The notes beneath the pieces were generated by a model that did not search any database, was not told the origin of the DNA, and saw only the letters and a list, made by a program, of their open reading frames with translations. A stretch of DNA of 41,324 nucleotides from SYFY01 sp031385325 (GTDB lineage: Bacteria; Pseudomonadota; Gammaproteobacteria; Pseudomonadales; Azotimanducaceae): contig JANNBJ010000155.1 in assembly GCA_031385325.1 (NCBI GenBank), forward strand, positions 1 to 41,324, read 5' to 3'. Both the position numbers and the translations under genes were made by a program. Positions 15,485-23,957 of the stretch are shown here, piece after piece (positions within the stretch are counted from its first letter, which is position 1; each line of letters starts with the position of its first letter).

Positions 15485-17672
15485 CCACTTCGCCGCCGGC
15501 GACCTGTTTGCCGGCGGCCATTACTCGCTCGGATACTTCGGCAAGATCATTGATGGTGAATGGTTTTTGCAGATAGCCGACGTTTTGTGGCAACGACTCA
15601 TCCACCTGTAACGCATACCCACTGACCAGAATGATGGGTAGCCGCTGATTTTTCGCCAGTAGCTGTTTGACCAGATCCATTCCCGGTAATCCAGGCATGG
15701 TGAGGTCAATCATGGCCAGATCGACCGATCCCGTTTCTGCTTTTCCGCTGACTGCGTTCAGTGAGTCAATCTGTTCAACCACCCGAAAGCCCAGCAGTTC
15801 AAGCATTTGCAGGTGGACCTGACGAACAGAGTCGTTGTCGTCGAGGAGAAGCGCGGTCAGTCCGGTCGATTTTCGTGTAGAGACGACGGGCCGCGCCGTC
15901 ACCTCGATACGCGAAACCGTGTCGGCGGGAACGTAGACGGTAAAACGTGAACCATGACCTGGAGACGTCACGACCTCCAGACATCCATGATGGCTGCGAA
16001 CCGTTCCCAGTGTGGTTGCCAGCCCCAATCCCCGCCCCACGGCCTTGGTCGAGAAGAACGGATCAAACATGCGCGCCAGGGTTTCCTGCGACATGCCCGG
16101 ACCATCATCCTGCACCACCATGTAAACGAAGTCGCCGGGCATGCAGGCCTGCGCACCCAGCATGCTTTTTAGTGCATTTTCGCCGAGCACCTTGTGACCA
16201 CTCGAGATCCGGATCAGGCCACCTTTTGCTGTCAGCGCTTCTTCTGCGTTGACCAGGAGATTCAAGGCAATCTGTGCCAGATGAGCGGCGTCTGCATAGG
16301 CAACCGGGGCCGGGTTGTGCGCCAGATCCAGTTGAACCTCGATGTTGCTTCGCATCGAAGCCCGACGGATCTCGATCGTTCGGGTCAGTACCGGATTCAG
16401 TTCGACGGGAACGAGTGCGATAGTGCCGCGGCCCGCATAGGTGAGGAGCTGACGCGCAAGATCTGCGCCTTGTTCACCGGCGCGACGAATTCTGGCCAGG
16501 TATTCACGAACACGGGCTGGGTCCGAGTCAGCGAACAACTCAGCGAGTTCTGCATTGCCGGTAATACTCACCAGCAGATTGTTGAAGTCGTGGGCAACGC
16601 CACCGGCAATGAGACCGAGACTTTCCACCTGACGAACTGACTGTAGCGCGGCATCCATTCGCACGCGCTGCGTCTCTTCGTGAACGAACAGCGCCGTGCC
16701 CAGTTCGGATCCGCGAAGCCTGATGGGTCTGCTCTCCAGCCGAACCCAACGTTCGGGGTCGCGCCGCAGCTGCCAGAGTCTTGGTGGCTCAGCCTCGATG
16801 GCAGCAGAGTCTGGTGTTATTCCATCCGTGAGCAGCTGGTCAGTCAGCCAGGTTGTCATCGACGTTCGATCAGGCGTACTGCCAAAAAAAGTGTTCACAG
16901 CCTTGTTTGCGAAGAGAATGCGCCCGTTTCGGTCCATCAGAACGCCAGGCAACGGGTCGTACCCGATCCATTCCTCGAGGCGAACGGTACTGGCAGGATG
17001 CAGCTGCCCCCGATATACGGAAAACACCAGCATGGAGGTGCTGATCGCGAGGCCTACAACTGTTGGATCGAACTGAACTGGTGTCGGTGCAAGTGTGTAA
17101 GTTGCATTGAGCACGGTCGGCAACGCAGCCGATAGTGCACAAAGTCGCATCTGTGCCCGATCACTCGCATAGCGTGCTTCGCGGTGCCGATAGACTGCCA
17201 GCAGAACGGTGCACAATACCAGGGTCCACAGAACTGAACCGTTGGCGTACCAGAGAACGCCGTAATCGCTTCGAGCGCCAGGGTTTGGCGTGATGAATTG
17301 TCCGTGCCAGGGGTTGGTCAGTGAAGTCAACCAGGCGAGCGCAGCGAGTGCCACTGGCAAACTTCGCCAGAGCCAGTTTGGTACTCGCCAGGTCAGTCCC
17401 TGCATCATCGCCATTTGCACGGTGGTCAACCACCAGCTGGTTACGGTCCAGATCAGCCCGGTGTACAAAATCTGCAGCGAGAGGACGAGTCCCAGCGGCT
17501 CGAACGTATAAAATTCTGCGCCGAGACTACCCACAGCAAACAGAAAAGGCGCAAACACGCCAATCTGGAGCCAGGGCGAGAGCTGCTTCGGAGACCATCG
17601 GGAAAGCACGAACAACACATTGGCCGTGATGACGACGATACAGATGATGTTGACCAGAACTGAGGTTGGCAC
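15453..17672 (-). CDS. Hybrid histidine kinase with 7TM sensor and receiver
   Basis: A 739-residue hybrid kinase. The first 225 or so residues contain about seven TM helices, as in the HisKA_7TM sensor family. A PAS domain (about 235-340) follows, then GGVAHDFNNLLVSITGNAEL with phospho-His H361. The ATPase domain has NLLVNAEEAL, DDGPGMS and GRGLGLATTLG. A C-terminal receiver (about 605-715) has D611/D612, phospho-acceptor D656 in IDLTMPG and K703 in LQKPF. There is no output domain, so it must pass phosphate on or act by contact. It lies 33 bases behind an enoyl-CoA hydratase as the last gene of a five-gene operon, which suggests a link between acyl-CoA or lipid catabolism and signalling. Confidence 0.93.
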   Translation of the reverse strand: MPTSVLVNIICIVVITANVLFVLSRWSPKQLSPWLQIGVFAPFLFAVGSLGAEFYTFEPLGLVLSLQILYTGLIWTVTSWWLTTVQMAMMQGLTWRVPNWLWRSLPVALAALAWLTSLTNPWHGQFITPNPGARSDYGVLWYANGSVLWTLVLCTVLLAVYRHREARYASDRAQMRLCALSAALPTVLNATYTLAPTPVQFDPTVVGLAISTSMLVFSVYRGQLHPASTVRLEEWIGYDPLPGVLMDRNGRILFANKAVNTFFGSTPDRTSMTTWLTDQLLTDGITPDSAAIEAEPPRLWQLRRDPERWVRLESRPIRLRGSELGTALFVHEETQRVRMDAALQSVRQVESLGLIAGGVAHDFNNLLVSITGNAELAELFADSDPARVREYLARIRRAGEQGADLARQLLTYAGRGTIALVPVELNPVLTRTIEIRRASMRSNIEVQLDLAHNPAPVAYADAAHLAQIALNLLVNAEEALTAKGGLIRISSGHKVLGENALKSMLGAQACMPGDFVYMVVQDDGPGMSQETLARMFDPFFSTKAVGRGLGLATTLGTVRSHHGCLEVVTSPGHGSRFTVYVPADTVSRIEVTARPVVSTRKSTGLTALLLDDNDSVRQVHLQMLELLGFRVVEQIDSLNAVSGKAETGSVDLAMIDLTMPGLPGMDLVKQLLAKNQRLPIILVSGYALQVDESLPQNVGYLQKPFTINDLAEVSERVMAAGKQVAGGEVVSLRDRLPFG
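15492..15518. other. Strong inverted repeat at convergent gene ends
   Basis: GCCGCCGGC (15492-15500) pairs perfectly with GCCGGCGGC (15510-15518) across a 9-base loop, starting 8 bases after the ClpP-like stop. It lies within the C-terminal codons of the hybrid kinase. There is no U-tract on either side, so a terminator role is uncertain. It may stabilise the 3' end of the ClpP-like message. Confidence 0.4.
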
Positions 17673-17705
17673 CTGCCGTTTCCCCTGCGGGCGTGAGCTG
17701 TCTTG

Positions 17706-18452
17706 TCAGCGCCCGAAGTTTTTCAGGCGTTCTTCCAGATCTGGTCCGCGTCCTGGGCTGTTGGTTCGCTCAAACTGCAAGCCATCCGCCAGCGTATAAC
17801 GTTGCCCCTTGTTAACCAGCATCTTGTCGGCACGTAGCGTGAACCATGAGTTTTCCAGAAAACTGCGCGCCATGGCGATGGTGCGGTTCATGAGTTCATC
17901 GCGCGGTACACACTCGTTGGCGAGCCCGATTTGTGCCGCCTCGTTGCCACCCACCACCCGGCCACTGAACATCATTTCTTTGGCTCGCAGTGGTCCAACA
18001 CGTCTTGGCAGGCGCTGACTCATACCCCAGGTTGGCGACATGCCCCACTTGCCGTGGGTATCGCAGAACCGGGCATCGTCTGCAGCAACCAGCAAATCAC
18101 ACGCCAGAGCCAACTCCAGTGAGCCGGTATAACAATGTCCTTGAACGGCTGCGATAACCGGTTGTGGCAACGCCTCGATGGCATCCAGCGTTTCTGCCTG
18201 AAAGTGTCGTGACGGCGCAGTTTCTCCGGACTGGATCGCCTTGAGGTCGTTACCTGCCGAGAAGGAGCGTCCCTTGCCGCAGAGGATGACGCAGCCGATG
18301 CTGTCGGTTGCACCAGCTATGGCATCGATGTGGGCGCGCAATTCGATGAAAAGGTTCGGCGACAGAGCGTTCAGCATTTCCGGCCGATTCAGCGTCAGAA
18401 TGGCGAGCCCGTTGTCGTCGGTTCTCTCCACGAGTTTTGTTGCGGCTGCCAA
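17706..18452 (-). CDS. Enoyl-CoA hydratase/isomerase family protein
   Basis: A 248-residue crotonase-fold protein. The first acidic residue is present (E113 in TGSLELALACDLL). The second hydratase Glu is not: the segment reads DTHGKWGMSPTWGMSQRLPRRVG. That pattern is shared by a subgroup whose reaction is not plain hydration, so isomerase or another crotonase chemistry is possible. The fourth gene of the operon, it starts 41 bases after the acyl-CoA dehydrogenase stop. Confidence 0.9.
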   Translation of the reverse strand: MAAATKLVERTDDNGLAILTLNRPEMLNALSPNLFIELRAHIDAIAGATDSIGCVILCGKGRSFSAGNDLKAIQSGETAPSRHFQAETLDAIEALPQPVIAAVQGHCYTGSLELALACDLLVAADDARFCDTHGKWGMSPTWGMSQRLPRRVGPLRAKEMMFSGRVVGGNEAAQIGLANECVPRDELMNRTIAMARSFLENSWFTLRADKMLVNKGQRYTLADGLQFERTNSPGRGPDLEERLKNFGR

Positions 18453-18493
18453 GTTCTTCTCCTTGTTCTGTCAGGGTCGGTTGGATGAAGGTG

Positions 18494-19672
18494 TCATAGA
18501 CCGAGTACGAGTTTGGCGACGATATTCTTCTGCACTTCGTTGCTGCCACCAGCAATTGAAGAGGCGCGCAGATTGAAATAGCGCAGAAACGAAACGGCCC
18601 CTTCCTGCGGAGCGGGTGTTTCGATCTTGCCCGGCATCGGACTGCCGTAGTAGCCCATGGCTTCCACGGACAGTTCTGTGAGGTGCTGTCCCATGTTCGA
18701 GCTCATGTTTTTCATGATCGAAGATTCCGGGCCAGGATTCTGCCCTTTCGACAGCTGGGCCATGATCCGGAATTCGGTGTACTGGATGGCCTGCAGATTG
18801 ACGTCAGCGGCGTCGAGCTTGCGCACAAAGGCCGCATCGTTCATCAACGATCCGCCGTCGACACGCACCTGTGCGGCGAGGTTGCGAACACGCTTGAGCG
18901 CGGTCTGCTGGGCAGCTGTACCACCACCACCGCGTTCGAACTCCAGCAGATACTTGGCCACCGTCCAGCCCTTGTCGATCGTGCCCACGACATTGCTGAC
19001 AGGTACGCGCACATTGTCGAAAAAAACCTGGTTCACCTCATGGGTGCCGGATGCAAAGATGATGGGTTCGACCTTGATGCCGGGTGAATTCATATCCAGC
19101 AGCAGGAAGGTGATGCCCTCCTGTGGCTTGCCAGTGGAACGACTGCGCACGAGACAGAACATGCGATTTGCATAATGGGCGTGCGTGGTCCAGATCTTGG
19201 TGCCGTTGAGGACAAATTCGTCACCATCGCGTTCGGCGCGCAACGCGAGGCTTGCGAGATCAGATCCCGAACCCGGTTCCGAATACCCCTGGCACCAGTA
19301 GTCTTCCCCGGACAGGATGCGCGGCAGGTAGAACGCCTTCTGGTCTGCCGTACCGTGGCCTATGAGCATTGGTCCACACATGCCAAGCCCCATGGGCGCG
19401 GTGCTGGGAGTGCCGGCCAGCGTGCATTCGGTGGTGTAGATGTAGCGTCGGGCGAGGTCCCAGCCAGTGCCGCCGTACTCCACAGGCCAGGCCGGTGCGA
19501 TCCAGCCTTTGTCGAAGAGGATGCGATGCCAGCGGATGTTGTGCTCATAGTCGAGAAAGATGCCTGGGCAGTTCCGCTGGGCATCTTTCAGATCGGCAGG
19601 CAGTCTGGTCCGGAGAAAGTCTCGGACCTCTTCTCTGAAAGCCTCGTGTTCGGCGCTGAATGTGATGTGCAT
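18494..19672 (-). CDS. Acyl-CoA dehydrogenase (FAD)
   Basis: A 392-residue flavoenzyme read from ATG 19672 (MHITFSAEHEAFREEVRDFL); the 15 upstream residues of the longer frame look spurious. The FAD and substrate segments are WCQGYSEPGSGSDLASL and NGTKIWTTHAHYANRMFCLVR. The C-terminal motif is RASSIAGGSNEVQKNIVAKLVLGL. In medium-chain enzymes the catalytic base sits in a YEGT motif there; this protein has AGGS, so the base, if any, lies elsewhere, as in other FadE subgroups. It oxidises an acyl-CoA to the enoyl-CoA and is followed by a crotonase-fold gene 41 bases on. Confidence 0.93.
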   Translation of the reverse strand: MHITFSAEHEAFREEVRDFLRTRLPADLKDAQRNCPGIFLDYEHNIRWHRILFDKGWIAPAWPVEYGGTGWDLARRYIYTTECTLAGTPSTAPMGLGMCGPMLIGHGTADQKAFYLPRILSGEDYWCQGYSEPGSGSDLASLALRAERDGDEFVLNGTKIWTTHAHYANRMFCLVRSRSTGKPQEGITFLLLDMNSPGIKVEPIIFASGTHEVNQVFFDNVRVPVSNVVGTIDKGWTVAKYLLEFERGGGGTAAQQTALKRVRNLAAQVRVDGGSLMNDAAFVRKLDAADVNLQAIQYTEFRIMAQLSKGQNPGPESSIMKNMSSNMGQHLTELSVEAMGYYGSPMPGKIETPAPQEGAVSFLRYFNLRASSIAGGSNEVQKNIVAKLVLGL

Positions 19673-19741
19673 GACTGGTCCGGGCCAGAATCCTGGCTTG
19701 CAATGAGCAGATCCCACTCGAACACAGGGGAAGGTGCAGGG

Positions 19742-20860
19742 TCAAGATTCGATCGCGAGTAATGCCTCTGCATCGAGTTCCAGCGCCTGTTGCGCGTGCC
19801 GGTTTGCCATCGCCATGAACATGTCATCGCCGCGCGTGGTTCGAACCACCAGCATGGACGCGATGACTGCCATCACCAGACCGCTGAAGCTGAACCTGCG
19901 ATAGTCACGAAAGCATGCCTCGAAGCTGAAGTTGGCAACCCCCTGTGCCAGGAGTGCTTCGTGGTAAACCCTGAGGAGTTGTACCTCGTGTGATCCCCTG
20001 ACATCAGGCAGCAAACCTGCGCCCAGGAAATAGGCAATGTCGGAGATGGGTTTGCCGATACTGATAGTCTGCCAGTCGACCACCACCAGCGGAATCGTTG
20101 AGCCCTGAGGGCTGCCATAAAGCATGTTGTCGAGCCGAAAGTCACCGTGCACGAGCGATCTGGGACCGGACCGCTGCATGACCCAGCCATCCAGCTTGCT
20201 GGAGAAGCGATGCAGCAGGTCACGATGTTCCTGAGGTAACCGATCGTGGTAACGCGCCATGAATCCGGGAAACAGCTGATGCCAGAAAGACTTGAAGAAG
20301 TCCGGCCCCAGTGCTGCGTTTGGCTGCAACCAGGTAATCTCGTCGAGCTGTGGGTCGTTCCACCGTGGCGCGTGCAATTTCGCAGCTTGCGCCATGGCAA
20401 GCGCTGCCATCTCGACTGTGCAACCAGTGAGCTGGTCGCCTTGCGCTGCAGGCGTAATGTCCTCGAGCATCAGACAGAAGGCATGCGTGGTGGCATCGAT
20501 GTCGGCGTACAGCGGGCGAGGTGCGCGTATTCCAACGCTCGGCAGGATCGTGTTGTAGAACATCACTTCCTTGAAGTAGTTGTTCTGCGCAACGCCAGTC
20601 GCCCGACTGGTGGGGTCCTGCGAAGCAAACTTGCCAACAATGGATGCGGGACCAGTGCCCCGCGAGTAATCGAGCGTGAAGCGTATGTTGCGGCCAACCT
20701 GTCCAGTGCCGATCTCCCGGGTTGTGAAACCGGTGATCTCTGCATCGATGCCGCTGTATTGCAGCACCGCTGTCAGCCAGCGTGCATCAACATCTTCTGG
20801 CTCGGCGACAATGCCGGGAAGCTGCATCGGGCCAGAGTGCATCAGGCCAGAGTGCATCAC
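19742..20860 (-). CDS. APH-type phosphotransferase
   Basis: A 372-residue kinase-like protein of the aminoglycoside phosphotransferase/EcKinase superfamily. The catalytic loop is LVHGDFRLDNMLYG and the metal-binding motif is VVVDWQTISIGKPISDIAYFLG. Such proteins in acyl-CoA dehydrogenase operons are common in Proteobacteria and Actinobacteria, and the phosphorylated substrate may be an alcohol or hydroxy acid entering the pathway. It is not likely to be an antibiotic-resistance gene. The start is ATG 20860, overlapping the upstream stop by 4 bases. Its first residues are a repeated MHSG unit coded by a 15-bp tandem repeat, and later Mets at residues 7 and 12 are possible starts. Confidence 0.88.
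   Translation of the reverse strand: MMHSGLMHSGPMQLPGIVAEPEDVDARWLTAVLQYSGIDAEITGFTTREIGTGQVGRNIRFTLDYSRGTGPASIVGKFASQDPTSRATGVAQNNYFKEVMFYNTILPSVGIRAPRPLYADIDATTHAFCLMLEDITPAAQGDQLTGCTVEMAALAMAQAAKLHAPRWNDPQLDEITWLQPNAALGPDFFKSFWHQLFPGFMARYHDRLPQEHRDLLHRFSSKLDGWVMQRSGPRSLVHGDFRLDNMLYGSPQGSTIPLVVVDWQTISIGKPISDIAYFLGAGLLPDVRGSHEVQLLRVYHEALLAQGVANFSFEACFRDYRRFSFSGLVMAVIASMLVVRTTRGDDMFMAMANRHAQQALELDAEALLAIES
20830..20859 (-). repeat. 15-bp perfect tandem repeat at a gene start
   Basis: GGCCAGAGTGCATCA occurs twice in tandem on the plus strand (20830-20844 and 20845-20859). On the minus strand it encodes the repeated MHSG start of the phosphotransferase and spans the M20 stop codon. The duplication has multiplied possible start codons at the coupling junction. 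Confidence 0.9.
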
Positions 20861-22047
20861 GAGAGGCCCTTGGACAATTTGAAAGCGTGTGCGCTGGCCT
20901 GTTGAAGTGCCTCTCCCAGCAGGTAATCGGCGGCCGTGAGGGCGAGAGACTTTGCACCATCAAGCGCCGCCTGATCGCCCATTTGCGACCCGGACCAGCG
21001 GGTGAAATCGGGATGATGGATCACGACATTGGCAGGCGCCGAGGCAATCATCGGGTGAATGGACGGCAGAAGATGGCTGACATTACCCATGTCGGTGCTG
21101 CCGGAGGGTGAGCCAGCCAGGTGCTCGCGGGGAATGAATTCCCGCCCCAGCGCTTCAGCGTGTTGCTGAAAACGATCAGCCAATGGCCAGTTGGTATTCA
21201 GGTCGAGGTAATCGACACCAGCCCAGGTGACTTCGACTTCGCAGCCACTACCTACAGCGCCTGCCTCGAAACACGCCTGCACACGCGGTTTGAGCTTCGC
21301 CAATGCGCGCTCGTTGGCGGCTCGAACGTAGAACTCGCCGGCGCTGCGTTCGGGCACGATGTTGGGCGCAAGGCCGCCCTCCGTGATGATGCCGTGTATC
21401 CGTTCGGTTGAGCGAATGTGCTGTCGCAGATTGGAGATCGCCTGGTAGGCGAGCAGGAGACCATCGAGTGCATTGATGCCCTTGTGTGGCATGGCGGACG
21501 CGTGGGCTGACCGACCGTGATAAACCACCCTGACTTCCGCCACACAGATGCAGGGCATGGTCGCCATGTTCACACCCGATGGGTGAATCATCATGGCCGC
21601 ATCGATGCCGTTGAAAGCCCCGGCTCGCGCCATCAGTTCCTTGCCACCACCTCTTTCTTCCGCCGGAGTGCCGAGAAATCGCACGTAACCCGGCAGCTGA
21701 TCGGCAACCGCTTGTAACCCGAGGATTGCGCCCAGCGCAGCAGTGGCAATCAGGTTGTGGCCACAGGCGTGACCGATGCCGGGCAGCGCATCGTACTCGG
21801 CGAGAATAGCGACAGTCGGCCCGTTGCCGAGTGTTCGCAGACGGGACTCAAGCGCAGTGGGCAGCGTGTAAACACCCGTGTCCACCTCGAGGTCATGTCG
21901 ACGCAGCGCCTGGGTCAGCGTGCGTGCGGCGAAGTGTTCGTTGAAGGCCAGTTCCGGTTGCGCATGAATGGCATGGGACACTTCGATGAGCTCATCGGCG
22001 AGCGCATCAATTCGGGACACGATGGTTTCATGCAGAGCAGTCGGCAT
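20857..22047 (-). CDS. M20 family amidohydrolase/aminoacylase-like protein
   Basis: A 396-residue metal-dependent hydrolase of the M20D type. The metal site is visible in EYDALPGIGHACGHNL (His93, His97 and nearby acids) and in GTPAEERGGGKELM. The dimerisation-domain signature is VYHGRSAHASAMPHKGINALDG. Members cleave amides such as p-aminobenzoyl-glutamate or N-acyl amino acids. It is the first gene of the five-gene minus-strand operon. Its stop overlaps the kinase-like gene by 4 bases. Together they could open an amide-linked acyl compound and feed it to beta-oxidation; that is inference from context. Confidence 0.92.
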   Translation of the reverse strand: MPTALHETIVSRIDALADELIEVSHAIHAQPELAFNEHFAARTLTQALRRHDLEVDTGVYTLPTALESRLRTLGNGPTVAILAEYDALPGIGHACGHNLIATAALGAILGLQAVADQLPGYVRFLGTPAEERGGGKELMARAGAFNGIDAAMMIHPSGVNMATMPCICVAEVRVVYHGRSAHASAMPHKGINALDGLLLAYQAISNLRQHIRSTERIHGIITEGGLAPNIVPERSAGEFYVRAANERALAKLKPRVQACFEAGAVGSGCEVEVTWAGVDYLDLNTNWPLADRFQQHAEALGREFIPREHLAGSPSGSTDMGNVSHLLPSIHPMIASAPANVVIHHPDFTRWSGSQMGDQAALDGAKSLALTAADYLLGEALQQASAHAFKLSKGLS

Positions 22048-22105
22048 CTTTTCCTCCGGTGTTGTCTTCTCCCTGGACGCTACCAGATTATCGCTGTGCA
22101 GGTCT

Positions 22106-22160
22106 GGCGTCTGCCGCTAATTCAACCTTCCAGGCGTCTGCCTTCCCTGCAGGCGCAGAC
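22106..22160. promoter_or_regulatory. Repeats in divergent intergenic region
   Basis: The 163-base gap between the divergent M20 and enoyl-CoA hydratase genes contains GGCGTCTGCC twice (22106-22115 and 22133-22142, 27 bases apart). The second copy is partly mirrored by GCAGAC at 22155-22160 (GTCTGC at 22136-22141). This looks like a possible regulator-binding array serving both promoters. No regulator gene is adjacent. Confidence 0.35.
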
Positions 22161-22210
22161 ACGAATAAAGTGACCACTGAAAATCGTTCCAATCAGAGGG
22201 GAGAGAATTC

Positions 22211-23047
22211 GTGGCGTACAACTACAAATTGCTGAGTGTTGCCATCAAGGGGCGCGTGGCCACGGTTACGATCAACAATCCACCTATCAACATCATTACG
22301 CCTCCCCTGTATGGCGAACTGGCGGCTCTGGCCGGTGAGTTGAAAGCCGATCGTGACCTCACTGTGGTTGTGCTCAAGAGCGCCAACCCCGATTTTTTCC
22401 TGGCGCATTTCGATGTGTCGGCGATTCTGTCGTTCCCGACGGATCAACCCGCAGAGCGAGATGGTGATCTCAACCCCTACCACATCATGTGTGAACGCTT
22501 CCGCACCATGGACAAGGTCACCATTGCGCAGATTGAAGGGCGGGTGGGTGGTGGTGGTTCAGAACTGGCTGCCAGTTGTGACATGCGCTTTGGAGTACGT
22601 GGCAAGACCATCGTCAACCAGATGGAAGTGCCACTTGGCATTCTACCGGGAGGCACTGGCACCCAGCGTCTGCCACGTCTGGTCGGTCGTGGCAGAGCTA
22701 TGGAAATCGTGCTCGGTGGTGATGATCTCGATGCAGTCACCGCAGAACGCTGGGGTTATCTGAATCGCATCTTCGAAGCCAATGAGATCGATACCTGGGT
22801 GCAGACTCTGGCCCATCGGATTGCATCCTTTCCGGTGGAAGCGGTGCGCCTGGCCAAGGCGTCGGTCGACGGCGCCGAACAACCGCTGGAGGAAGGCCTG
22901 CGGGATGAGGCTTATCTCTTTCAACGTTTGTTACGGACCGAGGGCGCACAGCGCAGCATGAAAAAGTTCATGGCGATCGGTGGCCAGACCCGCGATGGCG
23001 AACTCAAGGTGGGAGAGCTCGCGAAGAAACTTGGCGAGACCGACTGA
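22211..23047 (+). CDS. Enoyl-CoA hydratase/isomerase family protein
   Basis: A 278-residue crotonase-fold protein with a GTG start after AGAGGGGAGAG. Both hydratase acids appear: E118 in GGGGSELAASCDMRF and E139 in NQMEVPLGILPGGTGTQRL. The oxyanion region differs from the common form (FFLAHFDVSAIL, where AGADL-type residues usually sit). It is therefore a hydratase-like enzyme with an atypical acyl-binding loop. The next gene starts 1 base after its stop, so the two are cotranscribed. Confidence 0.9.
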   Translation: MAYNYKLLSVAIKGRVATVTINNPPINIITPPLYGELAALAGELKADRDLTVVVLKSANPDFFLAHFDVSAILSFPTDQPAERDGDLNPYHIMCERFRTMDKVTIAQIEGRVGGGGSELAASCDMRFGVRGKTIVNQMEVPLGILPGGTGTQRLPRLVGRGRAMEIVLGGDDLDAVTAERWGYLNRIFEANEIDTWVQTLAHRIASFPVEAVRLAKASVDGAEQPLEEGLRDEAYLFQRLLRTEGAQRSMKKFMAIGGQTRDGELKVGELAKKLGETD

Positions 23048-23048
23048 C

Positions 23049-23894
23049 ATGGCACAACTGCAGGTTGGTCAGTGGTCGTACGACATTGAAGAAGCCGGGG
23101 TCCGAGGCCAGCCGCTGGTACTGCTGTTGCACGGCTTTCCGCAGACCAATCATACCTGGCGGCACCAGTTGCCGGCGCTTGCCGCTGCCGGATTCAATGC
23201 GGTTGCGCCAAATCAGCGCGGTTATTCAGCAGGCGCTCGACCGCAGGCGTTGGCAGACTACCACGTTGAATTTCTTGTCAGTGATGTGCTGGCCATGGCT
23301 GATGCGCTGGGCGCCAGGCAGTTTCATCTGGTCGGACACGACTGGGGTGGTCAGGTTGCATGGCTGACTGCGGCCCGGCATCCGGATCGAATTCACACGC
23401 TCAATGTCCTGTCCCGCCCGCACCCGGCGGCGTTTGCCCGTGCCATGAAAGAAGATGCAGTGCAGAGTGAAAGATCGAAACACCACCGGGCGTTTCAGTC
23501 CGACGACACCGTGTCGCGATTGCTTGAGGATGGCGCAAAACGATTGCGTCGAAGCCTTGCGGATCAAGGTGTTGGCGCAAACGATATTGAAGCCTATTTA
23601 TCCGTTCTGTCGTCGCCTGCGGCTCTCACGGCGGCGGTGAACTGGTATCGCGCTTCGGCTGCACTACCAGGCGAATCGGCGCTGGCTGCGAAGAATGTTC
23701 CAGCGGTTGTGGTCCCAACGCTTTTCATCTGGGGCGACGCCGATGCCACAGTTGGCCGGATGGCAGCGATGACGACGGCCGAATTCGTAAAGGCAGTTTA
23801 TTCCTTTGTGCAATTGCCCGGTGTTGGGCACTTTGTGACGGATCAAAATATCACTGAGGTCAATCGTGTACTGCTGGCGCATGTGCGGCAATAG
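23049..23894 (+). CDS. Alpha/beta hydrolase, epoxide hydrolase/dehalogenase type
   Basis: A 281-residue protein read from ATG 23049; the longer frame overlapping the hydratase is rejected. HGFPQTNHTW is the oxyanion motif and NQRGYSAGARP is typical of this clade. The nucleophile is Asp98 in GHDWGG, an aspartate as in epoxide hydrolases and haloalkane/haloacetate dehalogenases rather than esterases. The acid is in WGDADATV and the His in GVGHFV. No epoxide-ring-opening Tyr pair can be assigned by eye, so the substrate stays open. Confidence 0.9.
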   Translation: MAQLQVGQWSYDIEEAGVRGQPLVLLLHGFPQTNHTWRHQLPALAAAGFNAVAPNQRGYSAGARPQALADYHVEFLVSDVLAMADALGARQFHLVGHDWGGQVAWLTAARHPDRIHTLNVLSRPHPAAFARAMKEDAVQSERSKHHRAFQSDDTVSRLLEDGAKRLRRSLADQGVGANDIEAYLSVLSSPAALTAAVNWYRASAALPGESALAAKNVPAVVVPTLFIWGDADATVGRMAAMTTAEFVKAVYSFVQLPGVGHFVTDQNITEVNRVLLAHVRQ

Positions 23895-23902
23895 TCGACA
23901 AG

Positions 23903-23944
23903 GACCCTCTGATCAAATCGCTCCTGCGACTTGTTCAGAGGATC
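23903..23944. terminator. Long imperfect hairpin between convergent genes
   Basis: The 19-base arms 23903-23921 and 23926-23944 pair with two or three mismatches or wobbles around a TCCT loop. The hairpin fills the 63-base space between the convergent hydrolase and LLM oxidoreductase stops. No T-run follows on either strand. The position suits a bidirectional terminator. Confidence 0.5.
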
Positions 23945-23957
23945 CTCAGGGCAGACC

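Noticed and set aside
19742..20860. Antibiotic-resistance (aminoglycoside kinase) gene
   Set aside because: The APH-like fold is shared by many kinases. The operon context with acyl-CoA dehydrogenase and the length point to a catabolic role.
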